Notes: generated by a model from the letters alone, not told the origin. Positions 40,481 through 50,990 are shown, counted from the first letter of the stretch. The stretch: 64,000 bases of DNA from Sideroxydans sp. (GCA_029850585.1 JARCRQ010000072.1:1-64000); one strand, 5' to 3'. Program-made: numbers and translations.

Positions 40481-40602
40481 AATGCATCGATGACATTCCA
40501 CTAAACCGTGAAAATACAAAGCCTGTGATGTTCAGACTGACCAATTTCCGGCAATTCAGCCAACAAGAATTGTTCTATTGCGTTATACAACACTTCTCGC
40601 TC

Positions 40603-41877
40603 CTACCAAACCTCCGGCAATTCACTCCACTCAGTCGTATAGCAGGGTGACTTACTCTCCCTGCGCATAGCCCATCGCTTCGTTATGCCTGATGCGGCGA
40701 TGGTGAGCGTACCTTTGCCCATCTTCCGATTGATCCTATCCATGACACTCATCGTGTTGTCAGACTTAGCTTGTTCTACCGGATCATCGAATAGCGTAGG
40801 CTGTATCGTCCCTTTGGGCTGTAAAGCCATCAGCAACACCCCGCTTTTCTTGTAGCGATAGCCAGCACGGTAAATCTCATTCAAGCCGTTTAAGGCTGCT
40901 TTGACGAGCTTGGTGGTGTTATCAGTAGGCTGGCTCAATGCCACGATCTTGGAGCTTTGATATTGAGGTTCCCTTTCACTGAATGGATTGGTTCTGACAT
41001 GCACGCATAGGCTTGAGGCAACCGAACCGTCCTGCCGAAGTTTCTCCGCTGCTAGCGTCGTGAAGTACGCAACGGACTCAGCTAGGTCATCAAGATACAT
41101 CACCGGTGAACCGAAGGAGCGAGACACCATGATCTGCTGCCTAGGTGTGCCCACTTCATCAAGTTCAATGCAGGGGTGACCGTTCAGTTCATTGACAGTG
41201 CGCTCCAACACAATCGAGAATTGTTGCCTAATTAACTCCGGATCGGCACAGCGCAGATCCTCGACGGTATGGATACCCATGACAGCAAGCCGCTCAGCAA
41301 TACGTCTTCCAACGCCCCATACGTCGCCCACTGGGATACGGGCAAAGAGCGTGCTGCGTTCAATGCCAGTGAGCATGCCGAAGTCACATACTCCATCATT
41401 ACCTGCAAAGAGTTTCTTGGCGCAGTGGTTGGCAAGCTTAGCGAGTGTCTTGGTATCGGCGATGCCGACACAAACTGGAATGCCAACGCTCTGCTTCACC
41501 GTCATACGAATCTTCTGGGCATAGGCCATTAAGGTTGCCGGGTCGAAGCCATTGAGGTCGAGGAAGCACTCGTCGATGGAATAGATTTCTTGCTTGGGCG
41601 AGAAGTTCGAGAGTATCGACATAACCCGTGCAGACAAGTCACCGTACAAGGTGTAGTTACTGGAATAAGCGATGATGCCGTGCTTCTTGGCGATGTCCTT
41701 CATCTTGAACCAAGGCTCACCCATTTTGATGCCGAGGGCCTTCACTTCGCTTGAACGGGCAACGGCACAGCCATCGTTATTCGATAATACGACTACCAAC
41801 TTACCTTCTAGCTTAGGATTGAACACCCGTTCGCACGAAACGTAAAAGTTGTTGCAATCAACGAGGGCTATGGGCAC
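40603..41877 (-). CDS. umuC: UmuC, Y-family DNA polymerase V subunit
   Basis: [57 protein letters not shown] ... [10 protein letters not shown]. Confidence 0.97.
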   Translation of the reverse strand: MPIALVDCNNFYVSCERVFNPKLEGKLVVVLSNNDGCAVARSSEVKALGIKMGEPWFKMKDIAKKHGIIAYSSNYTLYGDLSARVMSILSNFSPKQEIYSIDECFLDLNGFDPATLMAYAQKIRMTVKQSVGIPVCVGIADTKTLAKLANHCAKKLFAGNDGVCDFGMLTGIERSTLFARIPVGDVWGVGRRIAERLAVMGIHTVEDLRCADPELIRQQFSIVLERTVNELNGHPCIELDEVGTPRQQIMVSRSFGSPVMYLDDLAESVAYFTTLAAEKLRQDGSVASSLCVHVRTNPFSEREPQYQSSKIVALSQPTDNTTKLVKAALNGLNEIYRAGYRYKKSGVLLMALQPKGTIQPTLFDDPVEQAKSDNTMSVMDRINRKMGKGTLTIAASGITKRWAMRRESKSPCYTTEWSELPEVW

Positions 41878-41881
41878 AGCA

Positions 41882-42325
41882 CTAACCTTTGTGGAACGTC
41901 TTCACGGTAGAGGTGACGACACCCCAGACTTGCAGCTCTTGCCCGTCTTTAAATTCAATCTCTTTGAAGCGATGGTTCTCGGGCTTTAGGATGACTTGTT
42001 CGCCTCGTTTAATGAGTCGCTTAACGGTGAGGTCACCATCCACCACGGCAATGACAATGTCGCCTGATGCTGGCGTGAGCGATTTATCGACTATCAGCAG
42101 GTCATTGTCGAATATCCCAGCTCCAACCATGCTGTTACCTTTTGCGCGCACGAAGAAAGTCGAATCTCTGTGATGAATCAGGTGTTCGTCTAGGCTCAAT
42201 CGTCCTTCGATGTAATCGTCGGCAGGTGATGGGAACCCGGCAGCCACTTTATAGCTGAACAGCGGGATACGGATAGCTTGGCTGACAAGTGCCGGAAACA
42301 GGATGGATTGCTGCATGGAAATCAA
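41882..42325 (-). CDS. umuD: UmuD-like S24 peptidase
   Basis: [53 protein letters not shown]. Confidence 0.96.
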   Translation of the reverse strand: MISMQQSILFPALVSQAIRIPLFSYKVAAGFPSPADDYIEGRLSLDEHLIHHRDSTFFVRAKGNSMVGAGIFDNDLLIVDKSLTPASGDIVIAVVDGDLTVKRLIKRGEQVILKPENHRFKEIEFKDGQELQVWGVVTSTVKTFHKG

Positions 42326-42356
42326 CGAACTGAGTGAACGTTTGAGCCATCATACA

Positions 42357-42368
42357 GAACGAACGTTC
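42357..42368. promoter_or_regulatory. GAAC-N4-GTTC motif upstream of umuD (candidate SOS operator)
   Basis: gaacgaacgttc about 32 bp upstream of the annotated umuD start. Confidence 0.4.
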
Positions 42369-42419
42369 TTAGGTCAACTCTTGAGCGTGTATGAACAAAA
42401 AATACCCCCCATGTGGCCG

Positions 42420-42485
42420 ACTATAAATCCACTATAAATCCACTATAAATCCGCTGTAAATCCACTATAAATCCGCTGTAAATCT
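42420..42485. repeat. six tandem 11-bp repeats (actataaatcc / gctgtaaatcc)
   Basis: Directly readable: 3x actataaatcc, gctgtaaatcc, actataaatcc, gctgtaaatct. Confidence 0.95.
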
Positions 42486-42520
42486 ATCGTAATTTTGCCG
42501 CAAATATTCGAGAATATACT

Positions 42521-42779
42521 AGGGCAGGATGCCGGATAGGGCCCTCACGGGCAATCCAGATTTCGATGCTATATCGCTTCGCGTTCTTCGCATTCGACTC
42601 AGGGCTTCGCCCCGAGACCCAATAACCTAATACTGATTATCCCTACAACACATTAAGCATAATTACTTAGTACAAATTCGGGTCTCGGGGCGAAGCCCTG
42701 AGTTGACTGCGAGGAGTTTCATCGTGGCAGTCAACATCCTCGATGTGTGCCGTGAGGCACATATCGGGCATCCTGCCCT
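42521..42779. repeat. ~260-bp imperfect inverted repeat
   Basis: Outer arms agggcaggatgcc (42521-42533) / ggcatcctgccct (42767-42779); inner perfect 24-bp arms 42597-42620 / 42680-42703. Confidence 0.9.
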
Positions 42780-42835
42780 GTACTTTTGCATTCCAAAAGG
42801 TAGGTAATTGCTCATTTGTAAACTCTAGAAGCACT

Positions 42836-43885
42836 TTATAGGTATCTATTTTTGCGTCCATCTACGGCTTCTTTTTCTGCCTTCAACCATTCATCAGCAC
42901 AGCAAATAATATTAAGAATCCAAAACGGGTGTGTAGTCTCTTCATCAATGTCATTAAGCACCTTTAAAAGATACGCAGAAAATTCATTCCAACCTTTAAA
43001 ATCTACGGGGCTGCGGGCTAATAAACTCGAAACGTGCTGAAAATCATTTAATAAATCATCCCATTCTTGAGACACAACATACCAAGGTAACACCATAGTT
43101 TTTTCCACAACCGATTTTAATAGTGAGGAAGTGACAACTCCCTTTGAGAAGTAAAAGGAAGTCTCATCCTCTACGCCACTAATTAACTCAAAGGACTCTT
43201 CAAGATGAGTTCGATTGAACCTATACGCCGCCCACGCACATAAGACCTCTTGAGGAAGCGACTTTTGAAGTTTTATTGCCTTACGATAAGCCGTGTCGTT
43301 AGCAGTTACATCACTAGGTTTGTGCAGCCTGCAGTATTTTCTAAATCCATTTGCTCGCCGAAAACACGCGGAACACCAGTGCGGCGTTTCGTTAGGAAGT
43401 GTGCAGGATATGGCATAAAGAATTGCAGCAACAGCACTTAGACTTTCGCCCTGAATAACTATGATTTTCCAATCCTCACCGGAAATACTGGAATCCCCCT
43501 CCAATACTTGTATAGCTCTTTTCAGGTTATCTGCGAATTTAACAATATTCACTTTTGATTTTAAGTGAGTAGATAACGGGAGCGGTGCTCCCTCAAGACG
43601 AAGTTGTATCCAAACCAAAGAGTCAACCGGGATAACCTCCAAAAGTAATGGATCAAAAAAATCAACTATGCACCGCAGAATTGACTTGCGATTCCAAACG
43701 CTCCCACTCCGATTCCAGTCTGCTATTGCAATGCGATTTGAGGAAATAACTTGAATCAACCGATCAATTGCAAGATGAACGGATGGTGGTGCACGCTTAT
43801 GATCAAGACTTATGGCTTTAAGCCATGGTATCAGCACCTCACTCTCCTCACTTTTAGCCATGTCACCCCACCTCAACAAAGTCAT
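42836..43885 (-). CDS. hypothetical protein with zinc-binding-like motif
   Basis: HWCSACFRRANGFRKYCRLHKP within 349-aa ORF near integrase. Confidence 0.6.
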   Translation of the reverse strand: MTLLRWGDMAKSEESEVLIPWLKAISLDHKRAPPSVHLAIDRLIQVISSNRIAIADWNRSGSVWNRKSILRCIVDFFDPLLLEVIPVDSLVWIQLRLEGAPLPLSTHLKSKVNIVKFADNLKRAIQVLEGDSSISGEDWKIIVIQGESLSAVAAILYAISCTLPNETPHWCSACFRRANGFRKYCRLHKPSDVTANDTAYRKAIKLQKSLPQEVLCAWAAYRFNRTHLEESFELISGVEDETSFYFSKGVVTSSLLKSVVEKTMVLPWYVVSQEWDDLLNDFQHVSSLLARSPVDFKGWNEFSAYLLKVLNDIDEETTHPFWILNIICCADEWLKAEKEAVDGRKNRYL

Positions 43886-44077
43886 TAGAAAACTCTACTT
43901 ACACTTATCAAATCAGATCATTAATGCAACGAAATCAAATACATTTTCATGCCCTTCAGCCATTAGTGCTGTTAACAAACCTATTTTCCGGAAAAAGGCT
44001 ATGAAAAATCAGGCTGAGGATACCTAAAATCCGCACCAGACGATAATCAAGTTTTTCAACAACAACTGGGGAATTTT

Positions 44078-44431
44078 ATGAGTAAAGCATCAACAATTCA
44101 GAAAAATGAATTGCATAAAGTCAATTTTGATACGTTTGAGATTAATAGAAATCAACTGAGTACAACGCATCTGGAAGTTGAACCCAAGGGGATAACAGCG
44201 AGACAGGCAGTCAAGCGGCTGATGCCAAAATTAATTTTTCTAAAACAAAGAGGTTTTAGCTTTAATCAAATCTTATCTGTGCTAACAGAACATGGACTCC
44301 AATTATCCCAAGCTACCTTTAAGACTTATTACTATGATTTTAAAAATGAGATGAGAAAAGAGTCCACAAAAATTAGAACTAAATCAAGCTCTTCTACATT
44401 CAGAATAAAAGCGAAGCGGGTGTGTGAATGA
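44078..44431 (+). CDS. hypothetical protein upstream of excisionase-like/integrase genes
   Basis: 117 aa; RGFSFNQILSVLTEHGLQLSQATFKTYYYDFKNEM HTH-like; 4-bp overlap with next gene. Confidence 0.6.
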   Translation: MSKASTIQKNELHKVNFDTFEINRNQLSTTHLEVEPKGITARQAVKRLMPKLIFLKQRGFSFNQILSVLTEHGLQLSQATFKTYYYDFKNEMRKESTKIRTKSSSSTFRIKAKRVCE

Positions 44432-44775
44432 CACATCCAACTAATCTTAGGCGCGGACTTAACAGGCAAGAAGCTGTGGCATATCTAGGCATAAAAGGAA
44501 CATTTTTTGACAAAGAGATTCGACCCAAATTGATTAGCATCAAGATGGGCACTTCAATGATTTTTGACAAACTGGAACTTGACACCATATTTGATCAGTT
44601 TAAGCTCGCAACGGGGGATGTGGGGCCGACCGAGAAAGGATTAGAAAAATGGCCAAAAGAACCCCAGGTATCACTGAAACAAAAGACGGGCGCTGGAGAA
44701 TTGACAAGACCTACCAAGGAACTCGACTTCAGGGACGTTTTGAATCGTATCAAGCAGCGGAAAACTGGTTGCTAA
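44428..44775 (+). CDS. putative excisionase/AlpA-like HTH protein
   Basis: LNRQEAVAYLGIKGTFFDKEIRPKLISIKMGTSMIFDKLELD; directly upstream of integrase. Confidence 0.55.
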   Translation: MTHPTNLRRGLNRQEAVAYLGIKGTFFDKEIRPKLISIKMGTSMIFDKLELDTIFDQFKLATGDVGPTEKGLEKWPKEPQVSLKQKTGAGELTRPTKELDFRDVLNRIKQRKTGC

Positions 44776-45776
44776 CAGAGATTGAAGAACGGCGTCAGGC
44801 TGAATTTCGACGGCCTCACTATAAGTTTGAACCAATCGCAGCCAAGTATCTGCTGGAAAACGAGGATAAACTTTCCATTGCTACAGAAGCCACGCTGCTC
44901 GAAGCAATCATGCCTTTCATCGGGCATCTGAACTTAGAGCAGATACATGACGATACCTTGCAAACCTTCATTAAGGCACGTAAGGCCAGTGGCCGAAAGA
45001 ACAAGACAATCAATGCGTCAATGGCTGTCGTGCGACACATCTTGAACCTTGCTGCTAGAAAATGGCGCGACAACAAGGGGCGCACACTGCTGGAAACATC
45101 ACCGTTGATTGCAATGTTGCCACTGGATGATGCGCGAAAACCTCGTCCTATCAGTTGGGCAGAGCAGCGAAAGTTACTACCGTTGTTACCTGCTCATCTG
45201 CAACGCATGGCTTTGTTCGATTTGAACACGGGTGCTAGAGATGATGTCGTGTGCAATCTGCGCTGGGAATGGGAAGTGTATTTAGAGGATATCGAATGCA
45301 GCGTATTTATTGTCCCTCCCCGCTATGTCAAAGGCCGTAAAGGCTGGCGACCCCTGATATGCAATCGAGTTGCCCAATCGATTATCGAGGAGCAGCGAGG
45401 TGAGCATCCAGAATTTGTATTCACGTACCAACGCGGCAAGCTTCATGTACCGCATGCAGTGGAGACGATGAACAACAATGGGTGGCAGAGAGCGAGGAAG
45501 TCGGTGGGCTTATCGGATGTTCGTGTGCATGATTTACGACATACAGTAGGCATGAGGTTACGTGAAGCGGGTGTTCGAGAGGAAACCATCTCAGACATAC
45601 TGTGGCACAGCCGAGGAACAATGACAGCCCACTACAGCGTGGCTCAGGTAAGAGAGTTGCTTGATGCTTTGAATCTGATTACCGATGAAAGCAAACGAGC
45701 AAACGCGAATCTAGAAATGCTGTTCAGGGAAAAAGCTGAGTCCCTTCAAAGTTCCTTCGCAAGAAAAATGGGCTAG
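44649..45776 (+). CDS. tyrosine recombinase/integrase
   Basis: LFDLNTGARDDVVCNLRW ... VHDLRHTVGMRLREAGVREETISDILWHSRGTMTAHYSVAQ (R..HxxR..H..Y). Confidence 0.95.
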   Translation: MAKRTPGITETKDGRWRIDKTYQGTRLQGRFESYQAAENWLLTEIEERRQAEFRRPHYKFEPIAAKYLLENEDKLSIATEATLLEAIMPFIGHLNLEQIHDDTLQTFIKARKASGRKNKTINASMAVVRHILNLAARKWRDNKGRTLLETSPLIAMLPLDDARKPRPISWAEQRKLLPLLPAHLQRMALFDLNTGARDDVVCNLRWEWEVYLEDIECSVFIVPPRYVKGRKGWRPLICNRVAQSIIEEQRGEHPEFVFTYQRGKLHVPHAVETMNNNGWQRARKSVGLSDVRVHDLRHTVGMRLREAGVREETISDILWHSRGTMTAHYSVAQVRELLDALNLITDESKRANANLEMLFREKAESLQSSFARKMG

Positions 45777-45805
45777 ACCATTTACGATCTAACCCGTTGA
45801 TTATC

Positions 45806-45882
45806 TGGTAGGCACGAGCAGACTCGAACTGCTGACCTCTTGGATGTCGACCAAGCGCTCTAACCAACTGAGCTACGCGCCT
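45806..45882 (-). tRNA. tRNA-Val(GAC), intact copy at right island end
   Basis: Folds as AGGCGCG TA GCTC AGTTGGTTA GAGC G CTTGG TCGACAT CCAAG AGGTC AGCAG TTCGAGT CTGCT CGTGCCT ACCA. Confidence 0.9.
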
Positions 45883-45963
45883 AAATTTAGGACGCGCATT
45901 GTATATGAAAGTATTGCGCCAACCAATAAAAATTCGCTACGTTTTTGTCAACATGACCTGAGT

Positions 45964-46572
45964 TTATTCTTGCAAGCTGGTTCGCACACTGGTGCGTTGT
46001 TGCATACGCGTAAACCATGCGGCCAAATTAGGATGCGCACCGCGCCAATCGCGTTCTGCTTGGCGTAAATCCAAATAAATTAAAGCACTCACCAAGGCTA
46101 AATCCGCCAAGCTAATCGCTGCTCCCGCACAATAATTTTGTTCGCCCAGTTGCTCAGACATAAAATTCAAGGCGCGCGTAATGGCTAAATTATGGCGCGT
46201 CATACTCGCCGCATCTTGCTTGTCCGCATCGCGCAGCATTTCGTTGCGCACTAACACTGCCGAGTCCATCACACCATCTGCCAATGCCTCCCAACGCTTG
46301 ATGCGCATACGTTCTAGCGCGTTGTCGCGGGGAATTAAAATCGGCGTGTCGTTCAAACTATCGACATATTCGGCAATCACAGGCGAATCAAACACGCAAG
46401 TTTGATCATCTAAAATTAACGCAGGGATGCGCGCTAAGGGGTTCGCCAGTGCCACCTGACTGCCCGCCTCGCGTGGGGCATCGACGAGATAACTATGTGC
46501 GATGTTTTTTTCCAACAATACCAAGCGCACTTTGCGCACATAAGGGCTGGTGTTTGTGCCGAGTAATTTCAT
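45964..46572 (-). CDS. glutathione S-transferase family protein
   Basis: MKLLGTNTSPYVRKVRLVLLEKNIAHSYLVDAPREAGSQVALANPLARIPALILDD; start trimmed to 46572. Confidence 0.92.
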   Translation of the reverse strand: MKLLGTNTSPYVRKVRLVLLEKNIAHSYLVDAPREAGSQVALANPLARIPALILDDQTCVFDSPVIAEYVDSLNDTPILIPRDNALERMRIKRWEALADGVMDSAVLVRNEMLRDADKQDAASMTRHNLAITRALNFMSEQLGEQNYCAGAAISLADLALVSALIYLDLRQAERDWRGAHPNLAAWFTRMQQRTSVRTSLQE

Positions 46573-46589
46573 GGTTTGATTACCTTTAT

Positions 46590-47099
46590 TCAACACTTGC
46601 TTGCGCGGCAGGCAATCAGAATAGCCCAAGCAGCCAAGCCTAAATAACACAGCAGCGACCACTCTGGAATGCCTAAGCTCAAAAACGTCCAGCCGTGTGC
46701 GGCGCATTCGCCTGAACCGTGCAACAACTCTTTCAGCACATTCGCCATTGGCATAGTTTCTAACATGTAGTCCAAGCCGGGCCCACAAGCGGGAACGAGT
46801 TCGGGCGGTAAATGTTGTATCCAGATATGCCGTGCGGCGACTGCCACGCCAGCTAAGGCGAGCAGGCTAATTAGCACGGCGTAAACACGCTCACCAACAC
46901 GCTTCGCGCCATGCACGGCAGCAACGGCAAACAGCACCAAAATCGCGATGAACACTACGCGTTGCACCATGCACAGCGGACACGGGTCTTGGTGCTGGAC
47001 GTATTGCAAATACAGGCCAAATCCCATCAAACCACTAGCGAATAACGCACCCAGCAGATACAGCCAACGATTAGAAATAGTTTGCCAAATTTTGCACAT
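46590..47099 (-). CDS. dsbB: disulfide bond formation protein DsbB
   Basis: QHQDPCPLCMVQRVVF, four TM helices, second Cys pair PACGPGLDYML...HGSGECA. Confidence 0.9.
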   Translation of the reverse strand: MCKIWQTISNRWLYLLGALFASGLMGFGLYLQYVQHQDPCPLCMVQRVVFIAILVLFAVAAVHGAKRVGERVYAVLISLLALAGVAVAARHIWIQHLPPELVPACGPGLDYMLETMPMANVLKELLHGSGECAAHGWTFLSLGIPEWSLLCYLGLAAWAILIACRASKC

Positions 47100-47107
47100 A
47101 TACCCTC

Positions 47108-47302
47108 CTATTCGTTTTCTTCTATCCACGCCGCTTGGATGGCTTCGAGAATTTTTTCACCACTGTGCTTGGGGTCGTCATTGAAGTCTGGCAACGCCAT
47201 TACCCAGTTACGCAAATCCACAAAATTCACATAACGCGGATCGGTATCAGGCTTGCTGTCGGCGAGGCAAATTGCGATTTGATGTATGTCAGTCCATTTC
47301 AT
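47108..47302 (-). CDS. iscX: Fe-S assembly protein IscX
   Basis: MKWTDIHQIAICLADSKPDTDPRYVNFVDLRNWVMALPDFNDDPKHSGEKILEAIQAAW. Confidence 0.95.
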   Translation of the reverse strand: MKWTDIHQIAICLADSKPDTDPRYVNFVDLRNWVMALPDFNDDPKHSGEKILEAIQAAWIEENE

Positions 47303-47303
47303 G

Positions 47304-47642
47304 TTAATGCCCTTCCTTCACCATATTGATCGTGTATTTGGGAATTTCCACTACCAGATTCGTCGTGCCGACCAAAGCCTGACAGGACAAGCGCGAATTA
47401 TGTTCTAAGCCCCACGCTTTGTCGAGCAAATCGTCTTCTAATTCATCGGACGGCGCGAGTGAGTTAAAGCCTTCGCGCAAGATAATGTGGCAGGTGGTGC
47501 ATGCGCATGATTTCTCGCAAGCGTGTTCGATGGCGATGCCATTTTGCAACAGCGTATCGCACAACGACACGCCGACTTTGCCTTCAATCAACGCGCCATT
47601 GGGACACAACTCGACATGCGGCAGAACAATAATTTGCGTCAT
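47304..47642 (-). CDS. fdx: ISC-type 2Fe-2S ferredoxin
   Basis: IEHACEKSCACTTCHIILREGFNSL. Confidence 0.95.
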   Translation of the reverse strand: MTQIIVLPHVELCPNGALIEGKVGVSLCDTLLQNGIAIEHACEKSCACTTCHIILREGFNSLAPSDELEDDLLDKAWGLEHNSRLSCQALVGTTNLVVEIPKYTINMVKEGH

Positions 47643-47656
47643 ATTTTTCCTTTAAC

Positions 47657-49528
47657 TCAGATGTCTAAATCTGAAATTTTCTTACCTGACAACGCACTCG
47701 CTACGCTTTTATCCATACGCGCTTGCGCGAAATTGACCGTCGCATCATTCAAAGCAGTCATGGCACGTTGCAAAATTTGCGTGTCATGTTCTGCCAAGCA
47801 GGTTTGTAAATTTTCCAGTTGCGCAGTGATGGCAGCGCGCTGCGTGTTAGTGAGTAAATCCCCATCTTGCAGCAGCGCGTTTTGCACCGCATCGACTAGT
47901 TGATTGGCTTCCGTTTGCAGCTCACGCAAGGCGCGCGCCTGCATATCCTCTTTGGCGTATTGCCCCGACTCTTGCAACATACGCGCGATGTCGGCATCCA
48001 CCAAACCATAAGAAGGCTTCACTTCAATCGTGGCTTCCACGCCGCTGCGCATCTCACGCGCCGCCACGCTCAACAAGCCATCGGCATCGACTTGAAAAGT
48101 TACGCGTATGCGTGCCGCACCCGCCACCATGGCAGGAATACCGCGCAACTCAAATTTTGCCAAAGAACGGCAGTCGCTAATCAGCTCGCGTTCGCCTTGC
48201 ACCACATGAATGCTCATGGCGGTTTGCCCGTCTTTGTAGGTGGTGAATTCCTGCGCGCGCGCGGTCGGAATGGTACTGTTGCGTGGAATGACTTTTTCCG
48301 CCAAGCCACCCATGGTTTCCAAGCCTAGCGACAAGGGAATCACATCCAACAATAGCCACTCATCTGCGCCGCGATTGCCCGCTAATAAATTCGCTTGGAT
48401 TGCCGCACCGAGTGCCACCACTTTATCGGGGTCGAGATTGGTCAGCGGCGTTTGCGCAAAAAACTCACCCACCGCGCGTTGCACTTGCGGCATCCGCGTT
48501 GCGCCACCCACCATCACCACACCGTTGACATCCGCCACCTGCAAAGCCGCATCGCGTAAGGCGCGACGCAGCGGTTGCAAAGTGCGTTGTAGCAAATTAT
48601 TCGACATCTCGTGAAACTGCGTTTGGCTCAACACGCTGTCGATTACGCGACCATCCGACAACATGGCGGTGATGCGCGTGTCGTTATGCTCGGTGAGTTG
48701 TTCTTTAGCGGTACGCGCGTGCGTCAGCAACAAACGCGTGTCGCTGGCGGGCAAAGCAGACAAAGCGTTTTGCTCTAACAGCCAGCAAAAAATACGCTGG
48801 TCAAAATCATCGCCGCCCAGTGCCGAATCGCCATTGGTCGCCAGCACTTCAAACACGCCGCGCGACAGCCGCAAAATGGAAATATCAAAGGTGCCGCCGC
48901 CCAAGTCGTACACCGCGTAAACACCTTCCGCAGCGTTGTCCAAACCATAAGCAATAGCCGCCGCCGTTGGTTCATTGAGCAGGCGCAACACGTTTAATCC
49001 TGCCAAGCGCGCCGCGTCTTTGGTGGCTTGACGCTGTGCGTCATCAAAATAGGCTGGCACGGTAATCACTGCGCCGACCAACTCGCCGCCTAACGATAAT
49101 TCCGCGCGGGTGCGTAATTCTTTAAGAATTTCAGCGGACACTTCAACGGGACTTTTCGCTCCCGCTACAGTACGCAGTTGCACCGTTTGCGTGTTGCTAT
49201 CAGTAATAAAACGATAGGGGAAACGACTGGTGTCGCCAAGGTCGGCAAGCCCCCGTCCCATAAAGCGTTTAACCGAGCTGATGGTATTGAACGGGTCATC
49301 GTTTTGGCCACGTTGCGCCGCCTCACCCACCAAGATTTTTTGTGCGTCCACATAACGCACGATAGAGGGCAGCATGGCGCGTCCCTGCTCGTCGTTGAGC
49401 ACCGTGCTGATGCCATTACGCACCGTTGCCACCAGAGAATTAGTTGTACCCAAATCAATGCCCACCGCCAGCCGATGCTGATGGGGTGCGGTGCTCATGC
49501 CAGGTTCGGAAATTTGTAGTAAAGCCAT
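47657..49528 (-). CDS. hscA: Fe-S chaperone HscA (Hsp70)
   Basis: [60 protein letters not shown]. Confidence 0.97.
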   Translation of the reverse strand: MALLQISEPGMSTAPHQHRLAVGIDLGTTNSLVATVRNGISTVLNDEQGRAMLPSIVRYVDAQKILVGEAAQRGQNDDPFNTISSVKRFMGRGLADLGDTSRFPYRFITDSNTQTVQLRTVAGAKSPVEVSAEILKELRTRAELSLGGELVGAVITVPAYFDDAQRQATKDAARLAGLNVLRLLNEPTAAAIAYGLDNAAEGVYAVYDLGGGTFDISILRLSRGVFEVLATNGDSALGGDDFDQRIFCWLLEQNALSALPASDTRLLLTHARTAKEQLTEHNDTRITAMLSDGRVIDSVLSQTQFHEMSNNLLQRTLQPLRRALRDAALQVADVNGVVMVGGATRMPQVQRAVGEFFAQTPLTNLDPDKVVALGAAIQANLLAGNRGADEWLLLDVIPLSLGLETMGGLAEKVIPRNSTIPTARAQEFTTYKDGQTAMSIHVVQGERELISDCRSLAKFELRGIPAMVAGAARIRVTFQVDADGLLSVAAREMRSGVEATIEVKPSYGLVDADIARMLQESGQYAKEDMQARALRELQTEANQLVDAVQNALLQDGDLLTNTQRAAITAQLENLQTCLAEHDTQILQRAMTALNDATVNFAQARMDKSVASALSGKKISDLDI

Positions 49529-49613
49529 ATTTAGTCGCGAGTGGGTAGTCGTTCGTTTTTTCGTCGCGCGGAGATGCTTTAACTAATCGCTAACGGCTAG
49601 TCGCGGCAACTGT

Positions 49614-50156
49614 TTAATTATCTATTTCATCGTAAGCGGCATGAATTTCTTCCGCGAGTTTTTCCATAAAGCGCAGCTTGCGCACCAATTCTGCGGCAGC
49701 AAGGTAATTTTTTTCGCCATCAATTTTAGCGGCAACGTCTGCTTCCAACTCACGCGTTTCAAGCTGCATAAGCCTTGTCAACTCATCCAGTGCCGCGACA
49801 TCGCGCTGTTGTTGCGCCGCTATCACCGCTTCGCGCCTATCCATTTGCGCCATTAAAAAATCCAAAGGCATCGCGGTATTGGTTTCTTCTTGCGTATCCA
49901 CATCGTTTAATTTAAGCAGATAGCGCGCGCGGCGCAGCGGACTGCGCAAGGTCTGATAAGCCTCATTAACAAAAGTAGCTTGTTGCAAAGCAAGGCGTTG
50001 CTGCGCAGCGGCTAAGTGTGCGGCTTGATCAGGATGGACTTGCAATTGCAAAGCACGATAGCGTTGTTCCAGCGTTGCGCCATCCAATGCGAAGGATGGC
50101 TGCAAATCGAATAACTGGAAAAAGCTTTGCTTGAAATCGATATTGATTGAAGACAT
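49614..50156 (-). CDS. hscB: co-chaperone HscB
   Basis: FFQLFDLQPSFALDGATLEQRYRALQLQVHPD. Confidence 0.95.
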   Translation of the reverse strand: MSSINIDFKQSFFQLFDLQPSFALDGATLEQRYRALQLQVHPDQAAHLAAAQQRLALQQATFVNEAYQTLRSPLRRARYLLKLNDVDTQEETNTAMPLDFLMAQMDRREAVIAAQQQRDVAALDELTRLMQLETRELEADVAAKIDGEKNYLAAAELVRKLRFMEKLAEEIHAAYDEIDN

Positions 50157-50222
50157 GCGAGGGACTTAGAAAATCGGAAGTAATGAGTAAGAGAATCGAT
50201 TCAGGCTAGGCGGGATGCACAA

Positions 50223-50546
50223 CTAAACCTGGAAACTCTCACCACAACCGCACTCATTTTTGACATTTGGATTGTTGAACTTAAAGCCTTCGTTCAAGCC
50301 TTCGCGCTGAAAATCTAGTTCCATGCCGTCAATATAGGGCAGGCTTTTCGGGTCAACCAATAAGGTCACGCCGTGACTTTGAAATTGCAAATCTTCATCG
50401 CTCAACACATCCGCAAACTCCAATTTATACGCCATGCCAGAGCAGCCCGTGGTGCGCACACCAATGCGCAAGCCCAAACCTTTGCCGCGCTTGGCGATAA
50501 AATTTTGCACATGTTTAGCTGCCGCTTCGGTCATCGAAATACTCAC
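50223..50546 (-). CDS. iscA: Fe-S assembly protein IscA
   Basis: [22 protein letters not shown] ... [12 protein letters not shown]. Confidence 0.97.
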   Translation of the reverse strand: MSISMTEAAAKHVQNFIAKRGKGLGLRIGVRTTGCSGMAYKLEFADVLSDEDLQFQSHGVTLLVDPKSLPYIDGMELDFQREGLNEGFKFNNPNVKNECGCGESFQV

Positions 50547-50558
50547 GATGCTCTCCTT

Positions 50559-50945
50559 TTAGTGCGCTGCTTGCTTGGCTTTGTAATCCGCCACAGCGGC
50601 TTTAATCGCATCTTCAGCCAAAATCGAGCAATGGATTTTTACAGGCGGCAAAGCCAACTCTTCGGCGATTTGCGTATTTTTAATTTGCAATGCCTGATCA
50701 ACCGTTTTGCCCTTAACCCACTCGGTCACTAGCGAGCTCGACGCAATCGCCGAACCGCAGCCGTACGTCTTAAATTTAGCATCTTCGATGATGCCGTCTT
50801 TACCGACTTTGATTTGTAATTTCATCACGTCGCCACACGCGGGCGCGCCCACCATGCCCGTGCCTAAGCCTTCTGCATCTTTGGCAAATGAACCCACGTT
50901 GCGTGGATTTTCGTAATGATCTAAAAGTTTTTCGCTGTATGCCAT
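50559..50945 (-). CDS. iscU: Fe-S scaffold IscU
   Basis: MAYSEKLLDHYENPRNVGSF ... VGAPACGDVMKLQI ... KTYGCGSAIASSS. Confidence 0.98.
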   Translation of the reverse strand: MAYSEKLLDHYENPRNVGSFAKDAEGLGTGMVGAPACGDVMKLQIKVGKDGIIEDAKFKTYGCGSAIASSSLVTEWVKGKTVDQALQIKNTQIAEELALPPVKIHCSILAEDAIKAAVADYKAKQAAH

Positions 50946-50990
50946 GATATTGCTCCTTAATTCAAATAAGAGAACCGATGATTTGCGCGT

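Noticed and set aside
42420-42485. CRISPR or coding tandem repeat
   Set aside because: 11-bp units without spacers and no ORF across them.
42521-42779. Retron msr-msd
   Set aside because: Strong inverted repeats, but no reverse transcriptase ORF nearby.
42667-42861. 64-aa minus-strand ORF ending in PRSQLRASPRDPNLY
   Set aside because: Its C-terminal half is just translation of the inverted-repeat arm; likely not a real gene.
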